From assembly GCF_003635165.1 (NCBI RefSeq), contig NZ_ML058610.1, forward strand, positions 275,174 to 339,173: a stretch of DNA of 64,000 nucleotides. Reading direction: 5' to 3'. The DNA comes from Burkholderia sp. Nafp2/4-1b (GTDB taxonomy: Bacteria; Pseudomonadota; Gammaproteobacteria; Burkholderiales; Burkholderiaceae). Positions 53,423 to 62,136 of the stretch are shown here, one piece after another. Within the stretch, counting starts at the first letter, position 1, and each line of letters begins with the position of its first letter. The notes below the pieces were generated by a model. That model did not search any database. It saw only the letters and a list, made by a program, of their open reading frames with translations, and was not told the DNA's origin. A program made the translations under genes and the position numbers.

Positions 53423-54868
53423 ATGAATATCATACCCGTCATCATCTGCGGAGGCGCGGGCACCCGGCTGTGGCCCGTGTCGCGTGAAGCGTTTCCGAAG
53501 CCGCTGTTGCGCCTTGCTGACGGGCAAAGCCTGCTCCAGAAGACCTATCTTCGGGCCCAGCAGGCCACCGCTGCACGCGAAGTCGTCGTCGTCACGAACC
53601 GCGAAACCTACTTCCTGACCAAGGACGAGTGCACGAACGTGCGCGAGGCAGGCAACCGGCTCAGCTTCGTGCTCGAACCCGAGGCACGGAACACGGCCGC
53701 CGCCATCGGCGCGGCTGCCGAATTGATCCGCCGCGAGCACGGCCCGGACGCCGTCATGCTGGTGCTGCCGGCCGACCACCTGGTCGCCGACCAGGCAGCC
53801 TTCGATGCTGCAGTGCAGCAAGCCGCGGCAGCTGCCGTCGACGGCCAGGTCGTCACGTTCGGCATCCACCCGACCAGCCCCGAAACCGGCTACGGCTATA
53901 TCGAATACGATGCGGCGCCGTCGCGCGGCCCGGCGTCACACAAGGTCACGCGTTTCGTCGAGAAACCGGAGTTGTCGGTCGCCGAGGCGCTCGTGGCCGA
54001 CGGGCGCCACCTGTGGAACGCCGGCATGTTCTGCTTTACCGCCCAGACGATTCTCGCGGAACTCGAGCGCCACGCGCCCGGCGTTGCCGCACCGGTCGTC
54101 CATGCGGTCGACACCGCAGCGCGCAGCACGTCGAGCGACGGCGACTACGCACTCGAACTCACGCCGGCCGCCTTCCGGGAAACCGAAAGCATCTCGATCG
54201 ACTATGCGGTTATGGAGCGCTCGGCGAACGTCTACGTCGTGCCGTGCGATATCGGCTGGAGCGACATCGGCTCCTGGCTGTCGATCAGCAACCTCACCGC
54301 CCCCGACGAGCGCGGCAACCGCATCAGCGGCCATGCGCAACTTCACGACGCCGACAACTGCTTCGTCCAGAGCGACGACCGGATGGTCGGCCTCGTCGGG
54401 GTGCACGACCTGATCGTCGTCGATACGCCGGACGCGCTGCTCGTCGCCTCGGCGCAACGCGCCCAGGACGTGAAACACATCGTCGCGGGCCTCAAGCAGT
54501 CGAACCACAGCGCGTATCGCCTGCACCGCACCGTGCACCGTCCGTGGGGAACCTACACGGTGCTGGAGGAAGGCGAACGCTTCAAGATGAAGCGGATCGT
54601 CGTCAAGCCGGGCGCCTCGCTGTCGCTGCAGATGCATCACCATCGCAGCGAGCACTGGGTCGTCGTCAGCGGCTGCGCCGATGTCGTCAACGGCGAGCAG
54701 ATCATTTCGCTTCAACCGAACGAATCGACCTACATTCCGGCCGGGCACAAGCATCGGCTGATCAACCCCGGCGTGCTCGATCTCGTGCTGATCGAAGTGC
54801 AGTGCGGCGAATATCTCGGCGAAGACGACATCGTCCGCTTCGAAGACGTCTACGGCCGCACCTCGTAG
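53423..54868 (+). CDS. manC: Mannose-1-phosphate guanylyltransferase/mannose-6-phosphate isomerase
   Basis: The 481-residue bifunctional protein makes GDP-mannose. The N-terminal nucleotidyltransferase has PVIICGGAGTRLWPVSREAFPKP read in parts, VLPADHLV, and RFVEKPELSVAEAL. The C-terminal cupin isomerase has HRPWGTYTVLEEGERFKMKRI and MHHHRSEHWVVVSG. It starts the plus-strand arm. GDP-mannose feeds gmd at the right edge and possibly the glycosyltransferases. Confidence 0.95.
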   Translation: MNIIPVIICGGAGTRLWPVSREAFPKPLLRLADGQSLLQKTYLRAQQATAAREVVVVTNRETYFLTKDECTNVREAGNRLSFVLEPEARNTAAAIGAAAELIRREHGPDAVMLVLPADHLVADQAAFDAAVQQAAAAAVDGQVVTFGIHPTSPETGYGYIEYDAAPSRGPASHKVTRFVEKPELSVAEALVADGRHLWNAGMFCFTAQTILAELERHAPGVAAPVVHAVDTAARSTSSDGDYALELTPAAFRETESISIDYAVMERSANVYVVPCDIGWSDIGSWLSISNLTAPDERGNRISGHAQLHDADNCFVQSDDRMVGLVGVHDLIVVDTPDALLVASAQRAQDVKHIVAGLKQSNHSAYRLHRTVHRPWGTYTVLEEGERFKMKRIVVKPGASLSLQMHHHRSEHWVVVSGCADVVNGEQIISLQPNESTYIPAGHKHRLINPGVLDLVLIEVQCGEYLGEDDIVRFEDVYGRTS

Positions 54869-55040
54869 AACCGACGCGGCGGAGCGAAGCGCCCGCGCCC
54901 CCGTGTCGATCCGGGGGCGTGCGGCATGGATGTCGCGGTGCTGCGGAGTTCCCGCTCCCGCGCCGCGCGTCCCGACGGCAACCCACGCGCGGAAGCCGCC
55001 GCCCCGCGTCGCGCGCACGACCTGTTCATAGGAATTCTGC

Positions 55041-55838
55041 ATGGCAGTAGGAATTGTCAAATCCGCGTGGCGATATCGCGGATTCATCGTCAGCAGCGTG
55101 AAGCGCGAGTTTCAATCGCGCTATCGGAATTCGCTGCTCGGCGGAGCGTGGATGGTGATCAATCCGCTCGCGATGATCTTCGTCTATACGGTGATCTTCT
55201 CGCAGCTGATGCGCGCACGACTACCCGGTGTCGACAGCAACCTCGCCTACAGCGTCTACCTGTGCGCGGGCTCGCTCACGTGGGGCCTCTTCGCCGACAC
55301 GCTGACGCGTGCGCAGAACGTGTTCCTCGAGCAGGCGAACCTGATCAAGAAGCTCAACTTTCCGCGCATCTGCCTGCCGATCATCGTCGCATTGAACGCA
55401 CTGCTGAACTTCGGCATCGTGTTCGCGCTCTTCACGATCTTCCTGCTGGTTTCGAACAATTTCCCGGGCTGGTCGTACTTCGCGCTGATTCCGGTGCTGC
55501 TGCTCCAGGTCGCCTTCTCGATGGGCCTCGGGATCGTGCTCGGCGTGCTGAATGTCTTTTTCCGCGATGTCGGCCAGCTCTTCGGCGTGGTCATGCAGTT
55601 CTGGTTCTGGTTCACGCCGATCGTCTATCCGGTCACCGTCCTGCCGGAGCGCGTGCGCCACTACATCATGTTCAACCCGATGGCACGCGTGATCACCGCC
55701 TATCAGGACATCTGCGTGTGGCACCGCATGCCGAACTGGTACTCGCTGTGGCCCGTTCTGGCCCTCGCCGTCCTGCTCTGCGCGGCCGGCGCATATATTT
55801 TCCGCAGGCACTCGGCTGAAATGGTGGACGAACTGTAA
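55041..55838 (+). CDS. wzm: O-polysaccharide ABC transporter permease (Wzm)
   Basis: The 265-residue ABC-2 permease has about six helices and the family opening FIVSSVKREFQSRYRNSLLGG, then AWMVINPLAMIFVYTVIFSQLM. NVFFRDVGQLFGVVMQFWFWFTPIVYP is the conserved C-terminal region. With Wzt it exports completed undecaprenyl-linked glycan to the periplasm. It overlaps wzt by one base. A gap of 172 bases from manC has no gene. Confidence 0.93.
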   Translation: MAVGIVKSAWRYRGFIVSSVKREFQSRYRNSLLGGAWMVINPLAMIFVYTVIFSQLMRARLPGVDSNLAYSVYLCAGSLTWGLFADTLTRAQNVFLEQANLIKKLNFPRICLPIIVALNALLNFGIVFALFTIFLLVSNNFPGWSYFALIPVLLLQVAFSMGLGIVLGVLNVFFRDVGQLFGVVMQFWFWFTPIVYPVTVLPERVRHYIMFNPMARVITAYQDICVWHRMPNWYSLWPVLALAVLLCAAGAYIFRRHSAEMVDEL

Positions 55839-57058
55839 TGACGGCGATCAAGGTAGCCGGCGTCGGCAAGGCATACAAAATCTATCGGTCCCGCTGGGGA
55901 CGACTCGTCGAGTGGATCGTGCCGGGCTCGAACCGCCACGAACTGCGGTGGGTTCTGCACGATATTTCGTTCGATATCGAACCGGGCGAAGCCGTGGGCC
56001 TGATGGGCGTCAACGGCGCGGGCAAGAGCACGCTGCTCAAGATCATCACGGGCACGACACGTGCGACTAAAGGCCAGATCGCGATCAACGGATCGGTCGC
56101 CGCGCTGCTCGAACTCGGCATGGGCTTTCATCCGGACTTCACCGGCCGGCAGAACGTCTACATGGCCGGCCAGCTGCTCGGCCTGACCAATCACGACGTC
56201 GACAGACTGATGCCCGAAATCGAGGAATTCGCCGAGATCGGCGAATACATCGATCAGCCGGTGCGCGTCTATTCGAGCGGGATGCAGATGCGTCTCGCGT
56301 TCAGTATCGCGACGGCGCGCCGCCCCGACATCCTGATCGTCGACGAGGCGCTGTCGGTCGGCGACGCGTATTTCCAGCACAAGAGCTTCGACCGGATCCG
56401 CAAGTTCCGCGAACAAGGCACTACCCTGCTGCTCGTGTCGCACGACAAGACGTCGATCCAGTCGATCTGCGACAAGGCCATCCTGCTCGAGAAAGGCACC
56501 GTCTCCAAGATCGGGCCGCCCGAGGAGGTGATCGACTTCTACAACGCGTCGCTCGCGCAGCGCCAGAGCCAGACGATTCGGCAGGAAGTGACGGCGGACG
56601 GCAATACACGCACGATCTCCGGCACCGGTGAAGCGACGGTCGAGCACATCGCGCTCTACGACGGCGCGGGCAACGAGGTCGAAATGGTCGACGTGGGCTC
56701 GAGCGCGCAGCTCGAGATCACGGTGCGCGCGAACGCGGCGATTCCGAAGCTCGTCCTCGGCTACATGATCAAGAACCGCCTCGGCCAGGACATCTACGGC
56801 ACCAACACGTACCACACGAAACAGATCGCCGAGGACGTGAAGGCCGGCGAATGCCTGAAGTTCACGTTCGCGTTCGACATGAACGTCGGCCCCGGCTCGT
56901 ATTCGGTTGCAACGGCACTCACCAGCGGGTCGGATCACCTGACCAACAACTATGAGTGGCGCGACTACGCACTGGTCTTCACGGTCGCGAACCTGACCCG
57001 CCCCTTCTTCCTGGGTTTCAGCTTCATCGAACCCACCATCCGGATCGAGCGGCAATGA
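55838..57058 (+). CDS. wzt: O-polysaccharide ABC transporter ATPase with carbohydrate-binding domain (Wzt)
   Basis: The 406-residue protein joins an ATPase (residues 1-245) to a C-terminal domain (about 255-406). The ATPase has Walker A GVNGAGKSTLLK near 57-68, the signature YSSGMQMRL near 145 and Walker B ILIVDEALSVGD near 165. C-terminal domains of this length in Wzt proteins recognise modified chain ends, as shown for E. coli O9a. That predicts a terminal modification of this O-antigen. The gene overlaps the following methyltransferase gene (ATGA). Confidence 0.93.
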   Translation: MTAIKVAGVGKAYKIYRSRWGRLVEWIVPGSNRHELRWVLHDISFDIEPGEAVGLMGVNGAGKSTLLKIITGTTRATKGQIAINGSVAALLELGMGFHPDFTGRQNVYMAGQLLGLTNHDVDRLMPEIEEFAEIGEYIDQPVRVYSSGMQMRLAFSIATARRPDILIVDEALSVGDAYFQHKSFDRIRKFREQGTTLLLVSHDKTSIQSICDKAILLEKGTVSKIGPPEEVIDFYNASLAQRQSQTIRQEVTADGNTRTISGTGEATVEHIALYDGAGNEVEMVDVGSSAQLEITVRANAAIPKLVLGYMIKNRLGQDIYGTNTYHTKQIAEDVKAGECLKFTFAFDMNVGPGSYSVATALTSGSDHLTNNYEWRDYALVFTVANLTRPFFLGFSFIEPTIRIERQ

Positions 57059-58020
57059 CCTTTCTCTCCTTTGCGCAGAACTTCGAAGACATCGTTCTCT
57101 GGCGCGCGCTTTCCGATGTCGAACAGGGTTTCTACATCGACGTGGGTGCCAACGAACCGATCGAGGATTCCGTCACGAAGGCGTTCTACGAACGGGGCTG
57201 GCACGGTGTCAACGTCGAGCCGGTCACCGAACATTTCAATGCGCTCGTGCAGGATCGGCCGCGCGACATCAATCTTGCGTGTGCGCTCGGCGAAAAACCC
57301 GGCCGCCTGACGCTCTATGAGATCGATGCGCGCGGCCTGTCGACCAACGCGCCCGAGATCGCGAATCGCTATCGTGAATCCGGTCGCCTGTACGGCGAAC
57401 GCGAGGTCGAGGTCCGCACGCTCGCGGACGTCTGCGAAGCGTACGCGCCGGCCGACATCCATTTCCTGAAGATCGACGTCGAGGGCTTCGAGCGCAACGT
57501 GCTGCTCGGCGCAGACTTCAAGCGCTTCCGCCCATGGATTCTCGTGATCGAGTCGACCGAGCCGAATTCACCGGTCGACAACAGCGCGGAGTGGGAATCG
57601 ATCGTGACCGACGCCGGTTACGAATACGCGTACTTCGACGGCCTGAACCGGTTCTATGTCGCGGCCGAGCACCGCGACCTGAAGCCGCGCATCGCGCTCG
57701 CGCCGAATGTGTTCGACCGCGCAAAGCTGCGGCGCGGCCACTGCTTCGTGCTGGATCCCGAAGTGTCGCCGGACGCGCATCGCGCGTTGCACGACACCCT
57801 GGCAGAGCGTGAGCGCGCGCTGGCCGCGTTGAACGACGAGCTGGCCGCGGTGCGCGCCGAACTGTCGGAAGCGCACCTGAACGCCGCCCATGCCGAAGCG
57901 CAGGCGATGGACCTGAAACGCCAGCTCGCCACCTTGCAGGCGGACCACGCGCGGCAGACCGAACGGCTTGCACAGCCGCTCGTGCGCATTGCGCTGCGGC
58001 TGCACGGCGGATCGCGCTAA
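57055..58020 (+). CDS. FkbM-family methyltransferase with C-terminal coiled coil
   Basis: The 321-residue protein has an FkbM SAM-methyltransferase domain (about residues 1-215). FYIDVGANEPIEDSVT binds SAM, GVNVEPVTEHF follows, and HFLKIDVEGFERNVLLGADF holds the conserved IDVEG motif. After a linker, residues 243-307 form a strongly heptad-patterned coiled coil (LAERERALAALNDELAAV and following). A basic tail VRIALRLHGGSR ends the protein. It is coupled to wzt by ATGA. The architecture recalls WbdD, which caps chains and measures length, although WbdD is not FkbM type. Its capping role is inference. Confidence 0.85.
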   Translation: MTFLSFAQNFEDIVLWRALSDVEQGFYIDVGANEPIEDSVTKAFYERGWHGVNVEPVTEHFNALVQDRPRDINLACALGEKPGRLTLYEIDARGLSTNAPEIANRYRESGRLYGEREVEVRTLADVCEAYAPADIHFLKIDVEGFERNVLLGADFKRFRPWILVIESTEPNSPVDNSAEWESIVTDAGYEYAYFDGLNRFYVAAEHRDLKPRIALAPNVFDRAKLRRGHCFVLDPEVSPDAHRALHDTLAERERALAALNDELAAVRAELSEAHLNAAHAEAQAMDLKRQLATLQADHARQTERLAQPLVRIALRLHGGSR

Positions 58021-58042
58021 GTGACGACGAGGGATCGACGAC

Positions 58043-58429
58043 ATGACTCAATCCGATAACCGCCCGGACGCTGCATCGGGCGACGAAACATCGACTCGCG
58101 ACGCGCGAATCCGCGATTCGCAGGCGTTCGCAAAGCATCTCGAACCGACACGCGACGACACGCGCCAACCGGCGCTGTCCCCATTGCGAATCGATGCGGA
58201 GCTCCTCGCCCGCATCGGCATGCTGAGACACCTCGCTGCGCCGCGGACGTCGCTGCCGCCACGCATCGCGCGCTACCGGCTGCTGCGGTTCGCGCCCGTG
58301 CAGCGCGCGATCCTGCGCGTGTGGAACTACGTCACGCGCCCCGGCCGCACCCAATCGCAAGCGACGGCCGACTGCGTCGACCTGATTTACACGGAACTCA
58401 AGCGGATCACGCAGCATGACCAACGCTAA
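58043..58429 (+). CDS. Small basic protein of unknown function
   Basis: The 128-residue protein is unrecognised. The first 55 residues are polar and Asp/Arg-rich (probably disordered). The second half is basic and amphipathic (RYRLLRFAPVQRAILRVWNY and AQ-type helix ending YTELKRITQ), suggesting membrane contact or a scaffold. It starts 22 bases after the methyltransferase and overlaps the next glycosyltransferase by 14 bases, so it is translated as part of the operon. No domain known to me fits. Confidence 0.65.
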   Translation: MTQSDNRPDAASGDETSTRDARIRDSQAFAKHLEPTRDDTRQPALSPLRIDAELLARIGMLRHLAAPRTSLPPRIARYRLLRFAPVQRAILRVWNYVTRPGRTQSQATADCVDLIYTELKRITQHDQR

Positions 58430-59618
58430 CCCGTCCGCCAAGCGGCGCGTACTGATCGTCCGCGGCGACCTGAACAGCTACAGCGGCTATGCGTATGCGA
58501 CCCGTCTCTATCTCGAATGGCTTGAGCCGCACTTCGACATCGTGCTCGGCGTCGATCTGCACGGCCACCCTTCGCGCCATGTCGCGGTATGGCCGTATCC
58601 GCTGATCGCCGACAACTGTGTCGCGAGCGCCGCCAAGCTGCCCGACAGCGAGGTCGTCGTCCTGACGATTTCGACGCCCGACAACTTCCGTCCGTTCACC
58701 GGCGCGCGGAGCATCGGCCTGTTCTTCTGGGAAACCGATCGCCTCGGCAATCAGTCGTGGATTGCGTCGATCAACGATATCGACGAAGTGTGGGTGCCGG
58801 CTCAGTTCATGCAACCGATGCTCGAGGAAGAAGGCGTAGAGATCCCGGTCATCTATACGCCGTGTCCGATGCCGCATGGCTCGACCCAACCGCGCGACGT
58901 TTCGATTCCGGACCTCACGCTGCGCGAAATCCCGCTGCGCGAAGGCATGGCCCCGAAACTCGTCTCGTTGTCCGAAGTACGCACATCGAGCGACCTGCTG
59001 CTGCTGAGCACCAACACGCTGATTCCGCGCAAGGGCTTCCCGGTGCTCGCCGACGAATGGCTCGACGTGATTCGCGCGCATCCGCGCGCGGGCCTTGTCC
59101 TCAAGGTATCGACGATCGACGTCACGGAGACGGCCGATCGCCTGTTCGACCGTGTGTCGACGCTGTTCGCGCAGATCGCCCGGCGCCATGACGTCGACGC
59201 ATCGCGTGTCTATCTGTGCACCGGCTCGCTGACGCACGACACGATGCAGGCGCTCGGGCAGATCTGCGACGGCTTCCTCACCGCATCGTTCGGCGAAGGG
59301 CTCGGGCTCGGCCTGTTCGAAAACCTGCTGGCGGGCAAACCGGCCCTGTGTCCGCGTCACACGTCGTTCGCGGAATTCCTGCCGCCCGACTATCGCTACT
59401 TCATCGACACCGAAATCGCCAACTTCGGTCTTGCCGATCCGGTCGGCGTGAACCCGATCTCTGCGCACTGGGGCGTACTGCGCGAAGGCGCGCTGCTCGC
59501 GACCGTCGAGACCCTGCTCGGCGACCTGCGCGAGCGACGTACGCACACCGAGATCAGCGCCGCGGTCGAGCATTTCCGTACCGTCTGCCGCCCGCGGGCA
59601 TGGGAGCACCACGCATGA
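58416..59618 (+). CDS. Glycosyltransferase, GT4-like
   Basis: The 400-residue protein begins KRRVLIVRGDLNSYSGYAYA and has IGLFFWETDRLGNQ and LLLSTNTLIPRKGFPVLADEW. The C-terminal FLTASFGEGLGLGLFENLLAGKPALC is the donor-binding signature of GT-B enzymes. The sugar is unknown. It overlaps genes on both sides, which places it firmly in the operon. Confidence 0.85.
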   Translation: MTNANPSAKRRVLIVRGDLNSYSGYAYATRLYLEWLEPHFDIVLGVDLHGHPSRHVAVWPYPLIADNCVASAAKLPDSEVVVLTISTPDNFRPFTGARSIGLFFWETDRLGNQSWIASINDIDEVWVPAQFMQPMLEEEGVEIPVIYTPCPMPHGSTQPRDVSIPDLTLREIPLREGMAPKLVSLSEVRTSSDLLLLSTNTLIPRKGFPVLADEWLDVIRAHPRAGLVLKVSTIDVTETADRLFDRVSTLFAQIARRHDVDASRVYLCTGSLTHDTMQALGQICDGFLTASFGEGLGLGLFENLLAGKPALCPRHTSFAEFLPPDYRYFIDTEIANFGLADPVGVNPISAHWGVLREGALLATVETLLGDLRERRTHTEISAAVEHFRTVCRPRAWEHHA

Positions 59619-61132
59619 TGCGTCTTGTCATCGACATCACTCCGCTCGCGATCAATCGCACTGCGATGTACTTCATCGTGCGCGACACGGTGCGCCACCT
59701 GATCCTGTCCGGTCATCCGGTTCAATTGCAGGCACTGGGCGAACCGGTCGATCTCGCGGAATTCGTCGCCAACGATTACACGCTGAACGCGAGCTTCGAG
59801 TCGCGCGTCGGCGCGCTGCTCGGCGCGGCCCTCGCCAACCCCGACGCGTTCGCGCGACGCCACGACGAGCGGCAGCCCGAGGCACCGTGCATCAACTTCG
59901 TGTTCGACCCGCTGTACCTGCTGTTCGTCGGCCGCGCCGTGCGCACGATCGCGTATGTGCTCGACCTGACGCCGATCACACGCCCGCAGTGGCACAACCC
60001 GAGCGTGTCGCGCCTCTATTCGATCGCGTACGACCGTCTGTACGATCCGTCGATCGACATCCTGTCGATCAGCGAAAGCACGTCGCGCGACCTGTGGGCC
60101 AACTACGGCATTCCGCGCAGCCGCATGCGTGTCGTCCCGCTCTATGACCGTTTCGATCATCCGGTCGAAGCGAAGCGACGCGAGCCGTCGCGGCAATTCC
60201 TGTTCGTCGGCAGTCTGGAAACCCGCAAGAACATCACGGGACTCGTCCAGGGCTTCGCGCTGTCGGGGCTCGCCAAGGAAGGCTATACGCTGCGCATCGT
60301 CGGCGGCGACGGCCACGGCGCCGAGGTCATCAAGGCCGCGGTTTCCCGCGTGCAAGGTGCCGTGCTCTGCGGCCGCCTGCCCGACGACAAGCTGCGTGAC
60401 GAGTACGAGCGTTGCTGCGCCCTCGCGTACCCGTCGTTGTGGGAAGGCTTCGGCCTGCCGGCGCTGGAGGCGCTCGCACGCGGCATCCCGCTGCTGCTGT
60501 CGGATACCGGCGCACTGCCCGAGGTTGGTGGCCCGTTCGCACGCTACGTCGACCCGTGCAACCCGCACTCGATCGCGCAGGGCCTCGTCGAAGCCGCCCG
60601 GCGCGCCGACGACGATCCCGACTACGGCGCGCATACCCTGAGCGCACGTCAGGAGTGGGTTCGCAAATTCTCGCGCGAAGCATACCTGTCGGTCGTCACG
60701 GAAGCGGTGCGACACACGGAGAGCGCAGCCGCACGATCGAGCGCGCGCAATGACCCGTTGTCCGAAAATGCTGCCGCGCCCGGAGAGTCCGCAGTCGACA
60801 CGCCCGCGGCGAATCGCCCGTTGCCGCTCACGCGCCGCATCCGTCGCGCACTGATCCATCGATCGCGCATCGTGCCGGCCACGCTGCGCGACGTGCCGGG
60901 CAATTCGTTTTCGCTGGACTACCTGTACTGCCTGCAACAGGAGCGGCGCCTGCGCCTGTCGCGGATGCTGTCGCGCTTCATGTCCGGCCGGATCTGGATG
61001 TATCCATGGTACGCGGCGCGCGTGATCGCCGAAGCGATTTCGCTGCAGGTCACCAATACGCTGGTTCGATCGATGATCAACGAGACGCTGATCCAGAAAC
61101 TCGGGACGCGTCTGGAGCGCGATCATGACTGA
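59615..61132 (+). CDS. GT4 glycosyltransferase with C-terminal extension
   Basis: The 505-residue protein has a GT-B catalytic part (about residues 1-370) with TIAYVLDLTPITRPQWHNPS, RQFLFVGSLETRKNITGLVQ and LAYPSLWEGFGLPALEALARG. It then continues for about 130 extra residues: a low-complexity linker, a basic RRIRRALIHRSR stretch and amphipathic helices (MYPWYAARVIAEAISLQVTN). The extension may attach it to the membrane or to partners. ATG 59615 overlaps the previous stop; ATG 59618 is an alternative. Confidence 0.85.
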   Translation: MMRLVIDITPLAINRTAMYFIVRDTVRHLILSGHPVQLQALGEPVDLAEFVANDYTLNASFESRVGALLGAALANPDAFARRHDERQPEAPCINFVFDPLYLLFVGRAVRTIAYVLDLTPITRPQWHNPSVSRLYSIAYDRLYDPSIDILSISESTSRDLWANYGIPRSRMRVVPLYDRFDHPVEAKRREPSRQFLFVGSLETRKNITGLVQGFALSGLAKEGYTLRIVGGDGHGAEVIKAAVSRVQGAVLCGRLPDDKLRDEYERCCALAYPSLWEGFGLPALEALARGIPLLLSDTGALPEVGGPFARYVDPCNPHSIAQGLVEAARRADDDPDYGAHTLSARQEWVRKFSREAYLSVVTEAVRHTESAAARSSARNDPLSENAAAPGESAVDTPAANRPLPLTRRIRRALIHRSRIVPATLRDVPGNSFSLDYLYCLQQERRLRLSRMLSRFMSGRIWMYPWYAARVIAEAISLQVTNTLVRSMINETLIQKLGTRLERDHD

Positions 61133-62123
61133 CGTGGCCGTCGTCAAGCCCGATCACCTCGGCGACTTCGTCCTTAGCGTGCCCGCGCTGCGCGCCCTAC
61201 AGCAGAAGTTCGGCAACTACGACTTGTATGCGGCGCCGGGCAACCGGTTTCTGCTCGAGCATTTCATGCCGGACGGGCCGGTCCTGCATCCGACCAAGCT
61301 CGCCCACCTGCAGAAGGACGGGATCGGCGAAGGCATGCCCGAACTGATTGCGCAGCTGAAGCGCTACTCGCTCATCGTGTTCCTGCGCGACGACGGGTTC
61401 TGCCAGGAAGCGGCCAGCATTCTCGGTTCGCGCGCGGTCGCACCGCGCAGCGACAACGTCACCCATGAAACGCGCATCCAGCAGCGCGTCACCGAATCGC
61501 TGACCGGCGCGTACTCGCGCACGTCGCTGATGTGGCCAGCCGGTGCCGAGCCGCAATGGCCTGCGGCGCTGCGCACCGTCGGCATCTCGCTGAGCGCGGG
61601 CTTCTTCGCGAACAAGATTCCGGCGACGACCTGGGTGCGGCTCGCGCAATCGCTGCAATCGAAGTACGGCATCGCGATCAAGCTGATCGGCGGCCCGCTC
61701 GAGGCAGACGAACTGAAGATGCTCGCGCGGATGCTGAACCTGGCCGACTCGGACGTGATCCTCGGCGGCGCGAAGCTGTCCGATTTCCACGCGCGGGTCG
61801 GCGAATGCGACGTCGTGGTCGGCGCAGACAGCGGCACACTGCACCTGGTGTCGGTCTGCCGGCCGGTGCTCGGCGTATTTACGTCGAGCCCGTGGCAACG
61901 ATTCTCGCCGTTCGGCGCAGCGAACCGCGTGCTGTATTCTGACGTCCCCTGCTCGCCGTGCATCCAGTTTTCAAAGGACGCTTACAACGGGTGCGTGATA
62001 CGTGAATGTGCGGCGCTGATCACTGCGCCGGACATCGAAGCCGCCCTGCTCGCGCCGTGCCCCGGGGCCAAACCCAGACTGGGGCGTCTGCTGCATATGG
62101 TCTGCGGCCCCAGCCATATCTGA
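61125..62123 (+). CDS. Family 9 glycosyltransferase (heptosyltransferase-like)
   Basis: The 332-residue protein has the GT9 opening VVKPDHLGDFVLSVPALRAL. A donor-site region VGADSGTLHLVSVCRPVLGVF is followed by DVPCSPCIQF. GT9 enzymes usually transfer heptose. The neighbouring HldA-like kinase supports a heptose, but the acceptor is unknown. It overlaps the previous gene by eight bases. Confidence 0.85.
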   Translation: MTDVAVVKPDHLGDFVLSVPALRALQQKFGNYDLYAAPGNRFLLEHFMPDGPVLHPTKLAHLQKDGIGEGMPELIAQLKRYSLIVFLRDDGFCQEAASILGSRAVAPRSDNVTHETRIQQRVTESLTGAYSRTSLMWPAGAEPQWPAALRTVGISLSAGFFANKIPATTWVRLAQSLQSKYGIAIKLIGGPLEADELKMLARMLNLADSDVILGGAKLSDFHARVGECDVVVGADSGTLHLVSVCRPVLGVFTSSPWQRFSPFGAANRVLYSDVPCSPCIQFSKDAYNGCVIRECAALITAPDIEAALLAPCPGAKPRLGRLLHMVCGPSHI

Positions 62124-62136
62124 CCCGAACCCACCC

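Noticed and set aside
53146..53463. Short ORFs of about 70 codons in the divergent region before manC
   Set aside because: They lack ribosome sites, overlap the likely promoters and show no coding bias.
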